Positions 7,741 through 15,041 of a stretch of DNA of 26,018 nt are shown piece after piece. Numbering within the stretch: position 1 is the first letter of the stretch; every line of letters starts with the position of its first letter. A model generated the notes under the pieces. That model was not told the origin of the DNA, ran no database searches, and worked only from the letters and a program-made list of their open reading frames with translations. Origin of the DNA: SVTX01 sp045542075 (GTDB taxonomy: Bacteria; Bacillota; Clostridia; Oscillospirales; CAG-272); NCBI GenBank assembly GCA_045542075.1, contig JAZQKI010000002.1:1-26018 (forward strand), read 5' to 3'. The translations under genes were made by a program, and so were the position numbers.

Positions 7741-9711
7741 TTATTCTTCCCTTATTCTCTTTATCTCGTCACGCAGGTATGCCGCGCGCTCGAAGTCCAG
7801 CTTGCGAGCCGCATTCTTCATCTCGACAGTCATTGACGCAATAAGCTTGTCCTTTTCCTGCGCTGTCATCTTCTTCTTTGATTTGGTCTGTTTTTTCTTG
7901 GAGGTATCCTCGGTGACGCCTATATCAATCACGTCGCGCACTCCCTTGATAATTGTCTTGGGTGTGATACCGTGCGCTTCATTGTACGCCATCTGAATCT
8001 TGCGTCGGCGCTCGGTCTCGCGAATTGCGCCCGCCATTGAATTTGTTACGCTGTCCGCATACATTATGACCTTGCCGCTCGCGTTTCTCGCCGCGCGTCC
8101 TATGGTCTGAATGAGGGATCTCTCGGCGCGTAAAAATCCTTCCTTGTCCGCGTCAAGTATCGCCACGAGCGATACCTCGGGAATATCAAGTCCCTCGCGG
8201 AGCAAATTTATACCAACGAGAACGTCAAAAACACCGAGACGCAGATCTCGGATTATCTCCATTCTCTCCATTGTGTCCACGTTATGATGAATATATCTGA
8301 CCTTAATTTCGTTGCCTTCAAGATATTCGGTAAGGTCCTCCGCCATCTTTTTTGTGAGAGTAGTGACAAGCACTCTCTCTCCCTTTTGGGTGCGCTCGCG
8401 TATCTCTCCCATAAGGTCATCGATCTGACCCTCAATAGGACGCACCTCAAGCTCGGGGTCAACAAGTCCCGTTGGGCGAATTATCTGCTCAACGGTCTGC
8501 TCCGAGTGTAAATTTTCATAGTCTCCGGGCGTTGCGGAGACAAATATCGCCTGGTTTATTTTCGATTCAAACTCCTCAAAATAAAGCGGTCTGTTGTCGT
8601 ATGCCGAGGGTAGTCTGAATCCATAGTCAATGAGGTTTTTCTTTCTTGCGGTATCTCCGCCGCTCATTCCCCTGACCTGCGGAAGCGTGACGTGTGACTC
8701 GTCCACAAACATAATAAAGTCATCGGGGAAATAGTCAAGAAGCGTGTAAGGCGTCGAGCCCGCCGGGCGTCTTGCTAAAACTCGCGAATAGTTCTCCACT
8801 CCCGAGCAAAATCCGATCTCTTTGAGCATTTCCATATCGTACTTGACGCGCTCTTTAATTCTCTGCGCCTCAATAAGCTTATTCTCGGATTCAAAATACT
8901 CTACGCGGTCGTACATCTCACACATAATATCAGCTATCGCCGCCTCACGCTTCTCGTCAGACACGGCGTAGTGAGTTGCGGGGTAAATAGCAACGTAGGA
9001 AAGCAGACGTATAAGCTCTCCCGTCACGATATTCACCTCGGATATTCTGTCAATTTCGTCGTCAAAAAATTCAATTCTTATTGCCTTGCTGTCCATATTC
9101 GCGGGGATTATCTCAAGAGTATCCCCACGCACGCGGAAGCTGTCACGCGCGAGACTCATATCATTTCTCGTATAGCTTATAGCGACCAGTCGCTGTATGA
9201 GCTCTTCGCGCGACAAAATCATTCCCGGGCGGAGAGCCAGCACAAGTCCCTTGTACTCGTCGGGCTCACCAAGTGAATATATGCACGACACAGAGGCTAC
9301 GATGATAACGTCTCTTCTCTCGAAAAGAGCGCTCGTAGCCGAATGGCGAAGTCTGTCTATCTCGTCGTTTATAAGCGCGTCCTTCTCGATATACATATCC
9401 TTGCCGGGGATATACGCCTCGGGCTGATAGTAGTCGTAATAGGACACGAAATACTCGACCGCATTATCGGGGAAAAACTCCCGAAATTCAGTGCAGAGCT
9501 GCGCCGCAAGTGTTTTGTTGTGCGCGAGCACCAGGGTGGGCTTGTTTATCTGCGCTATAACGTTTGCCATAGTGAAGGTCTTGCCCGAGCCCGTAACGCC
9601 CAAAAGGGTCTGCATACGCTTACCCTCTCGAATGCCGCGCACCAGTCCCTCGATAGCCTCGGGCTGGTCGCCCGAGGCTTGATATTCACTTTTAAGAATG
9701 AATTTTTCCAT
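7741..9711 (-). CDS. uvrB: Excinuclease ABC subunit B
   Basis: Helicase-fold protein that verifies DNA damage and recruits UvrC for incision. The 656-residue product has the family's usual length. Walker A GVTGSGKT is at 38-45; the damage-inserting beta-hairpin region YYDYYQPEAYIP begins at 91; the Walker B type DESH box and the motif VI sequence QTIGRAARN follow in the second half. The last 40 residues form a UVR helical pair (KLDFERAAYLRDEIKRI) that docks on the UVR motif of UvrC. I set the start at 9711 (MEKFILKSEYQ), where homologues begin; the upstream extension would overlap the DUF308 gene. Its ribosome site is weak (GAGAAC), perhaps relying on coupling with the gene 28 bases upstream. 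Confidence 0.97.
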   Translation of the reverse strand: MEKFILKSEYQASGDQPEAIEGLVRGIREGKRMQTLLGVTGSGKTFTMANVIAQINKPTLVLAHNKTLAAQLCTEFREFFPDNAVEYFVSYYDYYQPEAYIPGKDMYIEKDALINDEIDRLRHSATSALFERRDVIIVASVSCIYSLGEPDEYKGLVLALRPGMILSREELIQRLVAISYTRNDMSLARDSFRVRGDTLEIIPANMDSKAIRIEFFDDEIDRISEVNIVTGELIRLLSYVAIYPATHYAVSDEKREAAIADIMCEMYDRVEYFESENKLIEAQRIKERVKYDMEMLKEIGFCSGVENYSRVLARRPAGSTPYTLLDYFPDDFIMFVDESHVTLPQVRGMSGGDTARKKNLIDYGFRLPSAYDNRPLYFEEFESKINQAIFVSATPGDYENLHSEQTVEQIIRPTGLVDPELEVRPIEGQIDDLMGEIRERTQKGERVLVTTLTKKMAEDLTEYLEGNEIKVRYIHHNVDTMERMEIIRDLRLGVFDVLVGINLLREGLDIPEVSLVAILDADKEGFLRAERSLIQTIGRAARNASGKVIMYADSVTNSMAGAIRETERRRKIQMAYNEAHGITPKTIIKGVRDVIDIGVTEDTSKKKQTKSKKKMTAQEKDKLIASMTVEMKNAARKLDFERAAYLRDEIKRIREE

Positions 9712-9739
9712 ACTTTTAGTGTTCTCTTTTTTTTGAAAA

Positions 9740-10357
9740 TTATTCTGCAGCTTCCTCTGTTGCTTCTGCCTCAACCTCAACGGGTGCCTCTTCAGTCTTC
9801 TTGGATGCCTTTATGTATGCAACGAGAGAAAGAGCGAAGGAAAGTACTGTGAGTACGAGTACAACTACACCTGCAATGGTGAGGATAATGTTAACGATAG
9901 TGTTAGTTGCGCCGAGGATAACGGGAAGGAATACTATAAGGATCGCGCCGATAAGTATTCTGAGCCATTCCTTTGCGAGCTGCTCCTTCTTGGAGGGAGC
10001 GATAATTATTCTGATGATGGGAAGAACGATGAGGTAAACCGCCAAAAGAATGTTAATGATAAGAGCGAGCATGCCGCCGTGCTTGATTATCAAAAGTACA
10101 CCAAGTGCGATTGCGATAGCGGAAACGATAGTATCGAACAATCCGCCCTTTTCCTTGTGAACGAGGTTCACGATGCCTCTGATAAGAGGAGCAATGTTGG
10201 TTGCAACGATGATGATACCCGCAATAATAAGCACCCACTTGATAATTGTGTCAGCACCAAGGGTTGCGAGGAACAAAAGAAGTCCGCCGAAGATAAGTCC
10301 GAAAACGAGCGAAACGATAATTTCAGTAAGCACGCTCTTTTTTGTCTTTGTTGCCAT
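9740..10357 (-). CDS. DUF308-type multi-pass membrane protein
   Basis: A 205-residue integral membrane protein of unknown function. Six hydrophobic segments are visible (roughly 9-31, 35-57, 70-90, 91-110, 128-150, 153-178), arranged like the HdeD/DUF308 family repeats. A short basic loop (PSKKEQLAKEW) splits them, and the tail after residue 183 is rich in Glu and Ala. The ribosome site AGAAAGGA lies inside the last codons of coaD, 4 bases upstream, so the two are surely co-transcribed. Nothing in the sequence links it to DNA repair; it may simply ride in the operon. The DUF308 assignment rests on hydrophobic pattern and length, so it is moderate. Confidence 0.75.
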   Translation of the reverse strand: MATKTKKSVLTEIIVSLVFGLIFGGLLLFLATLGADTIIKWVLIIAGIIIVATNIAPLIRGIVNLVHKEKGGLFDTIVSAIAIALGVLLIIKHGGMLALIINILLAVYLIVLPIIRIIIAPSKKEQLAKEWLRILIGAILIVFLPVILGATNTIVNIILTIAGVVVLVLTVLSFALSLVAYIKASKKTEEAPVEVEAEATEEAAE

Positions 10358-10361
10358 GTTG

Positions 10362-10886
10362 TTAAATTCCTTTCTGATTTGAATTTAATTGTTTTATATA
10401 AGTCAAAGCGTCGGGGTGAACACTTCCATCGAGAGCTGAAAGCTCTCCCTTGGCTATAACTTCTCTGATATGTGTTGAGCTTATACTCTCAAAGCTCGGG
10501 TCTGCGGGCATGAGCAGCGCTTGCGCGCGGGGGTTGTGCTCGCAGTTCCACGTCGCATGAATAAGCTCATACTCAAAGTCCTTTGTGTTTCGCACTCCGC
10601 GAATTACCGCAACGATATCATACTCGTCGCAAAAGTCTACAAGCATTCCGCTCCATATCACCGCCTCGGCATTTGGAATATGGGAAATTGAGCGTCGTAC
10701 AAGCTCAAGTCGCTCCTTTGGCGTAAACATATATTGCGTTTTTGAGGACAGACTGCTGTCGTGCTCTGCCGAGTCGTTGTTCATAACCGCAACGTATATT
10801 TTATCAAACATCGGAGCCGCGCGTTCAACTATATTGACGTGACCCAGTGTTATTGGGTCAAAGCTGCCCGGTATCAGTGCATTCAT
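10362..10886 (-). CDS. coaD: Phosphopantetheine adenylyltransferase
   Basis: Transfers AMP from ATP to 4'-phosphopantetheine, giving dephospho-CoA, the penultimate step of coenzyme A synthesis. The 174-residue product shows the nucleotidyltransferase motif GSFDPITLGH (7-16), the IRGVRNTKDFEYE substrate-binding stretch in the middle, and SISSTHIRE near the C terminus. It is about ten residues longer than typical CoaD; the extra residues appear as a Ser-rich insertion (AEHDSSLSSKTQYM) after the first beta strands. Ribosome site AGAGGGG is 8 bases before the ATG. It follows rsmD by 15 bases, and rsmD-coaD is a common bacterial gene pair, which supports both calls. Confidence 0.95.
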   Translation of the reverse strand: MNALIPGSFDPITLGHVNIVERAAPMFDKIYVAVMNNDSAEHDSSLSSKTQYMFTPKERLELVRRSISHIPNAEAVIWSGMLVDFCDEYDIVAVIRGVRNTKDFEYELIHATWNCEHNPRAQALLMPADPSFESISSTHIREVIAKGELSALDGSVHPDALTYIKQLNSNQKGI

Positions 10887-10901
10887 ACTGTCTATCCCCT
10901 C

Positions 10902-11468
10902 TTAATTACTTTTTACGCCCAGAAGCGTTATATTTGCCACGCCGAATTTTTTATGCTTGAGCACCTCGAATATCTCTCCTGTCTCGGGACAGGTCTCAAA
11001 AATATTCTCCTCCTCGCTCTCGCAGGCAATTATCGATGTAGGCTTGAGAAGTCCCGCGTCGTAAAGACTTTTCGCGCTTTGCGCCGCGCATCGAAGCGCG
11101 TAGGGCGGGTCGATAAAAACTATATCGTATTTTTTTCTGTTCCTTACAGCACGGATAAAGTCCGTTGCGTCCGAGCATATAACGACTGCGCCGTCAAGCA
11201 GCTTGGTCTTTATAATATTCTCATCAATTATTTTGGTCGCTTGTCTCGACTTATCCACCATAGTCGCGCTGTTTGCACCGCGTGACAGAGCCTCGAGCCC
11301 GAGCTGTCCCGAGCCTGCGTATAGATCAAGCACGTCTCTGCCCTCAATGTCAAATTGAAGCATTGAGAAAAGCGCTTCCTTGCATCTTTCGGACGTAGGT
11401 CTTGTGGCATCTCCTTCAAGAGTTCTGAGCTTGACACCGCGAGCCTTGCCCGTGATTATTCTCATCAT
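10902..11468 (-). CDS. rsmD: 16S rRNA (guanine-966-N2)-methyltransferase
   Basis: SAM-dependent enzyme that methylates G966 of 16S rRNA during small-subunit assembly. The 188-residue product has the SAM-binding motif DLYAGSGQLGLEALSRG (48-64) and the catalytic DPPY motif (120-123) typical of N2-guanine and N6-adenine methyltransferases. The N terminus MRIITGKARG with TRPTSERCKEALF is a family hallmark. Two adjacent ATG codons occur (11468 and 11465); CAGGTAAAT suits either, and the difference is one residue. It starts 5 bases after the uvrC stop and precedes coaD. Confidence 0.94.
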   Translation of the reverse strand: MMRIITGKARGVKLRTLEGDATRPTSERCKEALFSMLQFDIEGRDVLDLYAGSGQLGLEALSRGANSATMVDKSRQATKIIDENIIKTKLLDGAVVICSDATDFIRAVRNRKKYDIVFIDPPYALRCAAQSAKSLYDAGLLKPTSIIACESEEENIFETCPETGEIFEVLKHKKFGVANITLLGVKSN

Positions 11469-11473
11469 AATAT

Positions 11474-13321
11474 TTACCTGTTTTTGCCTTTATCAAAATA
11501 TTCTCTTATATTTTTCGCCAGTGCCTCGGTTATTCCCGAGACCTTGGTAAGCTCCTCAACACTCGCCCTCTCAACGCCCGCAAGTCCGCCAAAGGTCTTG
11601 AGCAGCAGCTTTGCCTTTGCGTCGCCGATGCCCTTTATCCTGGTCAGCGAAGATTTTGTGAGAGTTTTGCGCTTCGCGCTGTCCATTTTGGATACCGTAT
11701 ATCTGTGAACTTCCTCTTGTATCTTATAGATAAACACAAACACCGCGTTCTCACGAGCTATGTTTATCTCCTCGCTCTCGGTACAGAGCGCGCGTGTCTT
11801 GTGAAATTCGTCCTTTACCATACCGAAAACGGGTATATGCTCCATTCCCCGCTCACGCAAAAGCTCCTTGACGGTTGAGACGTGTCCCCTTCCGCCGTCA
11901 AGCAGTATGAGATCAGGCAGATGAGAAAACGAGCCATCGTCGTCAGACAGGTGCGACAGTCGGCGGTCTATGACCTCGCGCATTGACGCGTAATCGTCGG
12001 TGGTGTTTTCAAGGCCTTTTATCTTAAAGCTTCGGTAGTCTGCCCTCTTAAACGCACGTCCATCCGTCACTATCATACCCGCGGTGATATGCTCTTTTCC
12101 GAGGTTTGATATGTCGTAAGCCTCAATTCTCTCGGGGTAAGTTTCAAGACACAAAAGCTCAGCTAAGCGCAAAAGCACCTTTTCGTCCTTTTCGTTTTCT
12201 ATTTTATATAGCTTTGCCTGCTCCGCGGCATTATCTCTTGCCATATCGCAGAGCATTTTCGCGTCTCCCCTCTCGGGAGTTCTTATCTTCACCCGGCGCC
12301 CCGAAAGCTCGGACAGATATTCCGAGAGCAGCTCCCGCTCCTCGTCCTCAAGCTCAAAAGAAATTAAAATACTCTTGGGTATATATTCGCGTCTGAGATA
12401 ATGTTCAAGTATAAACGAGCTTATGTTTCCCTCGTCAACGATCCTGTCCGCGCCGAAGGTGTAGTCGCTCTTATCGCTCACCGCGCCGTTTCTTATATAT
12501 ATAACGGATATTGCGGTGCAGACATCGTCCGAGTAAAGAGATATAATATCATGCTCGGTATCGGGAGAAGCCACTACCTTTTGCTTTTGGCTGAGTCTGT
12601 CAAGCGCGGCTATGGTGTCCCTGCACTTTGCTGCCGCCTCATACCTTTCACACTCGGCGTATTCGTACATCTTCTCGGTAAGCTCTTTTTTTCCCTCGCT
12701 CGTGTTTCCTCGCAGAACGTCAGTAGCAAATCTTATTTTTTCAGCGTATTCCTCAGACGTGACCTTTCCCGTACAAACACCGCAGCAACGTCCTATCTGA
12801 TAGTATATGCAGGGTCTCTCCTTACCTATATCCTTTGGAAATTTTCTTTTACAGGTAGGCAGACCGAGAGTTGCCGATAGAGTGTTTATAACGGAATACA
12901 CCGTGGAAACACCCGAATACGGACCGAAATACTTGCCCTTGTCGGTATCCCTCTTACGTGTCATGGTCAATATCGGATAGTCACCCTCGGGAATCTTGAT
13001 ATACGGATAGGACTTAGCATCCTTCAGTTTTATATTATATTTGGGACTGTACTGCTTTATAAGCGTATTTTCAAGCGTCAGAGCCTCAATTTCGGTATCA
13101 CATACATAATAATCAAAATCCTTGACCTGTGATACCATTTTAGCTGTTTTCGTGTTTTTTTCACCGTGGCGGAAATACTGCGTTACTCGGTTTTTTAGCT
13201 TACGCGACTTACCGACGTAAATAACACCGCCCGCCCCTTTCATAATATACACACCCGGGCGCATAGGCAGAGTATTGGCTTTTTCAAGAAGAATCTTCAT
13301 ATTATCTCTTGTTTGTGACAT
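11474..13321 (-). CDS. uvrC: Excinuclease ABC subunit C
   Basis: Dual-incision endonuclease of nucleotide excision repair. The 615-residue product has a GIY-YIG nuclease domain (GVYIMK at 23-28 and VIYVGKSR at 33-40) for the 3' cut, four cysteines (C157, C171, C179, C183) matching the iron-sulfur cluster site described for UvrC, a UVR motif near 195-235, an RNase H-like domain for the 5' cut (YDISNLG, LILLDGGRGH, HRYTVSKMDS), and two C-terminal helix-hairpin-helix units (LTRIKGIGDAKAKLLL, LTKVSGITEALAKNI). The start at 13321 has a strong GGGGGGAG site 5 bases upstream. It heads the run to uvrA. No clear promoter lies in the short space behind the HPr terminator, so some read-through from HPr, or a promoter inside the HPr gene, is needed. 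Confidence 0.97.
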   Translation of the reverse strand: MSQTRDNMKILLEKANTLPMRPGVYIMKGAGGVIYVGKSRKLKNRVTQYFRHGEKNTKTAKMVSQVKDFDYYVCDTEIEALTLENTLIKQYSPKYNIKLKDAKSYPYIKIPEGDYPILTMTRKRDTDKGKYFGPYSGVSTVYSVINTLSATLGLPTCKRKFPKDIGKERPCIYYQIGRCCGVCTGKVTSEEYAEKIRFATDVLRGNTSEGKKELTEKMYEYAECERYEAAAKCRDTIAALDRLSQKQKVVASPDTEHDIISLYSDDVCTAISVIYIRNGAVSDKSDYTFGADRIVDEGNISSFILEHYLRREYIPKSILISFELEDEERELLSEYLSELSGRRVKIRTPERGDAKMLCDMARDNAAEQAKLYKIENEKDEKVLLRLAELLCLETYPERIEAYDISNLGKEHITAGMIVTDGRAFKRADYRSFKIKGLENTTDDYASMREVIDRRLSHLSDDDGSFSHLPDLILLDGGRGHVSTVKELLRERGMEHIPVFGMVKDEFHKTRALCTESEEINIARENAVFVFIYKIQEEVHRYTVSKMDSAKRKTLTKSSLTRIKGIGDAKAKLLLKTFGGLAGVERASVEELTKVSGITEALAKNIREYFDKGKNR

Positions 13322-13342
13322 AATACTCCCCCCTAAAAATCA

Positions 13343-13392
13343 AAATAGAAATGGCACGGCTATGCATACTGCAATCCGTGCCATTTCTATTT
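13343..13392 (-). terminator. Strong intrinsic terminator after the HPr gene
   Basis: A perfect 17-bp stem (13343-13359 with 13376-13392) with a 16-base loop, starting 8 bases after the HPr stop. On the minus strand it is followed by TTTTGATTTTT. This should separate HPr from uvrC, whose start is only 21 bases beyond the stem. Confidence 0.85.
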
Positions 13393-13399
13393 GACATGA

Positions 13400-13663
13400 T
13401 TATTCGTTAAATCCCGAAGCTACAAGCGCCGCGAGACCGTTAAGAGCGGCCTCCTCATCCTGTCCGTCGGCAATAAGGGTGATTGTCATACCCTTTGCGA
13501 TGCCAAGGGAGAGAACTCCAAGCAGGCTCTTTGCATTTACCTTGCGGTCATCCTTCTCCACATATATAGAACACTTATAGCAGTTCGCCTTCTGAATGAA
13601 AAATGTTGCGGGTCTTGCGTGCAGACCGCTGTCGTTTGTTATAACAACCTCACGAGTTTTCAT
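13400..13663 (-). CDS. ptsH: Phosphocarrier protein HPr family
   Basis: Small cytosolic phosphocarrier of the sugar phosphotransferase system. The 87-residue product has the canonical length, the active-site motif GLHARPAT with His15 (phosphorylated by enzyme I), and the regulatory region NAKSLLGVLSLG with Ser46, the site used by HPr kinase for carbon catabolite control in Bacillota. Having both residues makes it a true HPr rather than Crh, which lacks His15. The start at 13663 has AGGGGAG 7 bases upstream. It is monocistronic: its own promoter is at 13765-13793, a leader of about 95 bases contains alternative hairpins, and a strong terminator follows. Enzyme I is not adjacent. Confidence 0.93.
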   Translation of the reverse strand: MKTREVVITNDSGLHARPATFFIQKANCYKCSIYVEKDDRKVNAKSLLGVLSLGIAKGMTITLIADGQDEEAALNGLAALVASGFNE

Positions 13664-13680
13664 ATATCTACTCCCCTATC

Positions 13681-13745
13681 AGCAGGCGCCAAAGCACTCT
13701 GCTCCTGATTTTTTCTTATGTGTCCAACCCCCATAAAGGCAGAGT
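13681..13745 (-). promoter_or_regulatory. Structured HPr leader with two competing hairpins
   Basis: In the minus-strand leader, a 7-bp helix pairs 13739-13745 with 13696-13702. A second helix pairs CTGCT-side bases 13699-13703 and 13694-13697 with 13681-13685 and 13686-13689 around a TTTG loop, ending about 10 bases before the HPr ribosome site. The two helices share 13696-13702 and cannot form together. I recognise no known riboswitch class; the regulatory reading is inference. Confidence 0.35.
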
Positions 13746-13764
13746 TAGAACTTTATCCATAATA

Positions 13765-13793
13765 AGTATAACAAAAAACTATAGCAAAATCAA
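13765..13793 (-). promoter_or_regulatory. Promoter of the HPr gene
   Basis: TTGATT (13788-13793), a 17-base spacer and TATACT (13765-13770) on the minus strand. The predicted start is near 13758, giving a leader of about 95 bases before the HPr ATG at 13663. Confidence 0.6.
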
Positions 13794-13842
13794 GAGACAA
13801 TATGGAGTATTTTGCACATACAGAGCGTTTAGTTTTTGGCAT

Positions 13843-13862
13843 AATGCACAAAAAAGTGCATT
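13843..13862. repeat. 20-bp perfect palindrome upstream of the HPr promoter
   Basis: AATGCAC and GTGCATT flank six A residues. It lies 35 bases past the stop of the DUF4330 gene and about 50 bases before the HPr -35 box. It could be a regulator site or a weak end-of-transcript hairpin; there is no T tract after it. A second small palindrome, GGAAATT/AATTTCC, overlaps the stop codon at 13890-13905. Confidence 0.45.
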
Positions 13863-13896
13863 CAAACGAAAATCAAGTATTGGCACGGCGGAAATT

Positions 13897-14409
13897 TTAA
13901 TTTCCGTTTTTGTCCGTAAATTGCTTTATTGTTATTGTGAATTCGGTATCCTCAGTATATACCTCTATTTTACTTCCTACGGTCAGATTCAGGTCCTCAA
14001 GGACGTAATAGTTGCCCTCTCTGCTTTTCTTCGTATTTCCGTTAAGCTTGAGCTTTCCTTCAAACCTTCTGCGATCATACAGCTCAGGCGAGGGCGCGTC
14101 CTCGCCGTCGGCATCGTCAATGGCGACAAGCGCATACGAGCCAACTATCTCCCCGCTCTTGTGAATATATCCCAACAGCTCGCCCGAGGATCTGATATAT
14201 ACCTCCTCGCCGTCCAACAGATAGCTTGCAAGAGACTCATAGTCCTCACATTCAAACACAACCGTGTAAACGGGATTATCCTGCTTTGCGTCTTTTTGTG
14301 AATTCTGGTATATCTTATATACGACCGACGCTATTAGTATAACCACTAAAAGAATAATGAAAACGTCAAGCACGTTAAAGGAAAGCCTTTTCTTTGTACT
14401 ATCACTCAT
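13897..14409 (-). CDS. DUF4330-type single-pass membrane protein
   Basis: A 170-residue protein of unknown function. A basic N terminus (KKRLSFN) leads into one transmembrane segment (about 13-32, starting NVLDVFIILLVVILIASVV), which is the DUF4330 signature, followed by an extracytoplasmic part rich in beta strands and acidic residues. Its layout repeats that of the gene just upstream: after the membrane segment come Y-T-hydrophobic, a short K/G-E-V/I-Y strand, and a final IEV/ITI strand pair, which suggests tandem duplication. Its ATG overlaps the upstream stop by one base (TGATG). It ends the rimM-trmD transcription unit. No catalytic motif is visible. Confidence 0.75.
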   Translation of the reverse strand: MSDSTKKRLSFNVLDVFIILLVVILIASVVYKIYQNSQKDAKQDNPVYTVVFECEDYESLASYLLDGEEVYIRSSGELLGYIHKSGEIVGSYALVAIDDADGEDAPSPELYDRRRFEGKLKLNGNTKKSREGNYYVLEDLNLTVGSKIEVYTEDTEFTITIKQFTDKNGN

Positions 14410-15017
14410 CAGTTTCCGCCTCCTCTGCTCATTTCAACAACGGTAGCGTCAAGCTCACTCTCGCCCACGCGTAGACAGTACTCCGCGCCAACGGCGATCT
14501 TATTGCCGTCAATGCTGTATCCCTCGCCCCTTCTGTATTTTGAGGATACCGAGACCTCAACGGTTATCTGCGAGCCTGCGTCCTCATCACTGAGGAGAGC
14601 CGCGCCGGTTATCTTTCCAAAATAATACGCGTTGCCGTCACAGTCAAGGTATATCTCCTTGTCCTTTAGCGAATCCGGATCGGATACCGCGTCAGCATCG
14701 GTTATAAGCAAGGTATACTGAATATTTACGTCCTTATAGCTGTCGTTATAATTTTTGAATACAAAGTACGCGCCGACAATAAGTGCCGCAACGACCAAAA
14801 CTATAACCAAAGCAATAATTATATCAAGTGCAAGAGGTACACTTCCGCTTTTATCGGCAGTTTTTTTGTTCTGCTTGCCCTTTTCTTTCCTTTCATTGAT
14901 CAGAAAATCTCCCTTGTCCAAGCTGCCCGTTGAAAGCTGCTTGCCGCCGAATTTATCTATATCGGCGTGCTTGAGGTCTTTTTTCTCCTCGGGAGACATT
15001 TTTTTATTGTCTGTCAT
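14409..15017 (-). CDS. DUF4330-like single-pass membrane protein, paralogue of the next gene
   Basis: A 202-residue protein with a long charged cytoplasmic N terminus (1-60, rich in Lys, Asp and Glu), one transmembrane segment (about 63-87, LALDIIIALVIVLVVAAL) and an extracytoplasmic domain of about 110 residues. It resembles the downstream DUF4330 protein in the membrane segment (LALDIIIALV against NVLDVFIILL) and in strand spacing after it. It ends in GGGN. It starts 24 bases after the O-antigen-ligase-like gene, which suggests a shared role at the cell envelope. Function unknown; the family call is weaker than for its neighbour. Confidence 0.65.
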   Translation of the reverse strand: MTDNKKMSPEEKKDLKHADIDKFGGKQLSTGSLDKGDFLINERKEKGKQNKKTADKSGSVPLALDIIIALVIVLVVAALIVGAYFVFKNYNDSYKDVNIQYTLLITDADAVSDPDSLKDKEIYLDCDGNAYYFGKITGAALLSDEDAGSQITVEVSVSSKYRRGEGYSIDGNKIAVGAEYCLRVGESELDATVVEMSRGGGN

Positions 15018-15041
15018 TTGAGCAATTCCTTTCGTTTTATC

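Noticed and set aside
9712..9780. Upstream extension of uvrB to 9780
   Set aside because: It overlaps the DUF308 coding end and has no similarity to UvrB N termini, which begin close to the FILKSEYQ motif.
13664..13896. Possible riboswitch or T-box before HPr
   Set aside because: I found no T-box anti-terminator sequence and no conserved core of a known riboswitch; only simple competing hairpins are visible.
13720..14301. A 193-residue plus-strand open frame opposite the DUF4330 gene
   Set aside because: It runs against the HPr promoter and the DUF4330 gene, has no ribosome site, and its hydrophobic look is the antisense image of a membrane protein.
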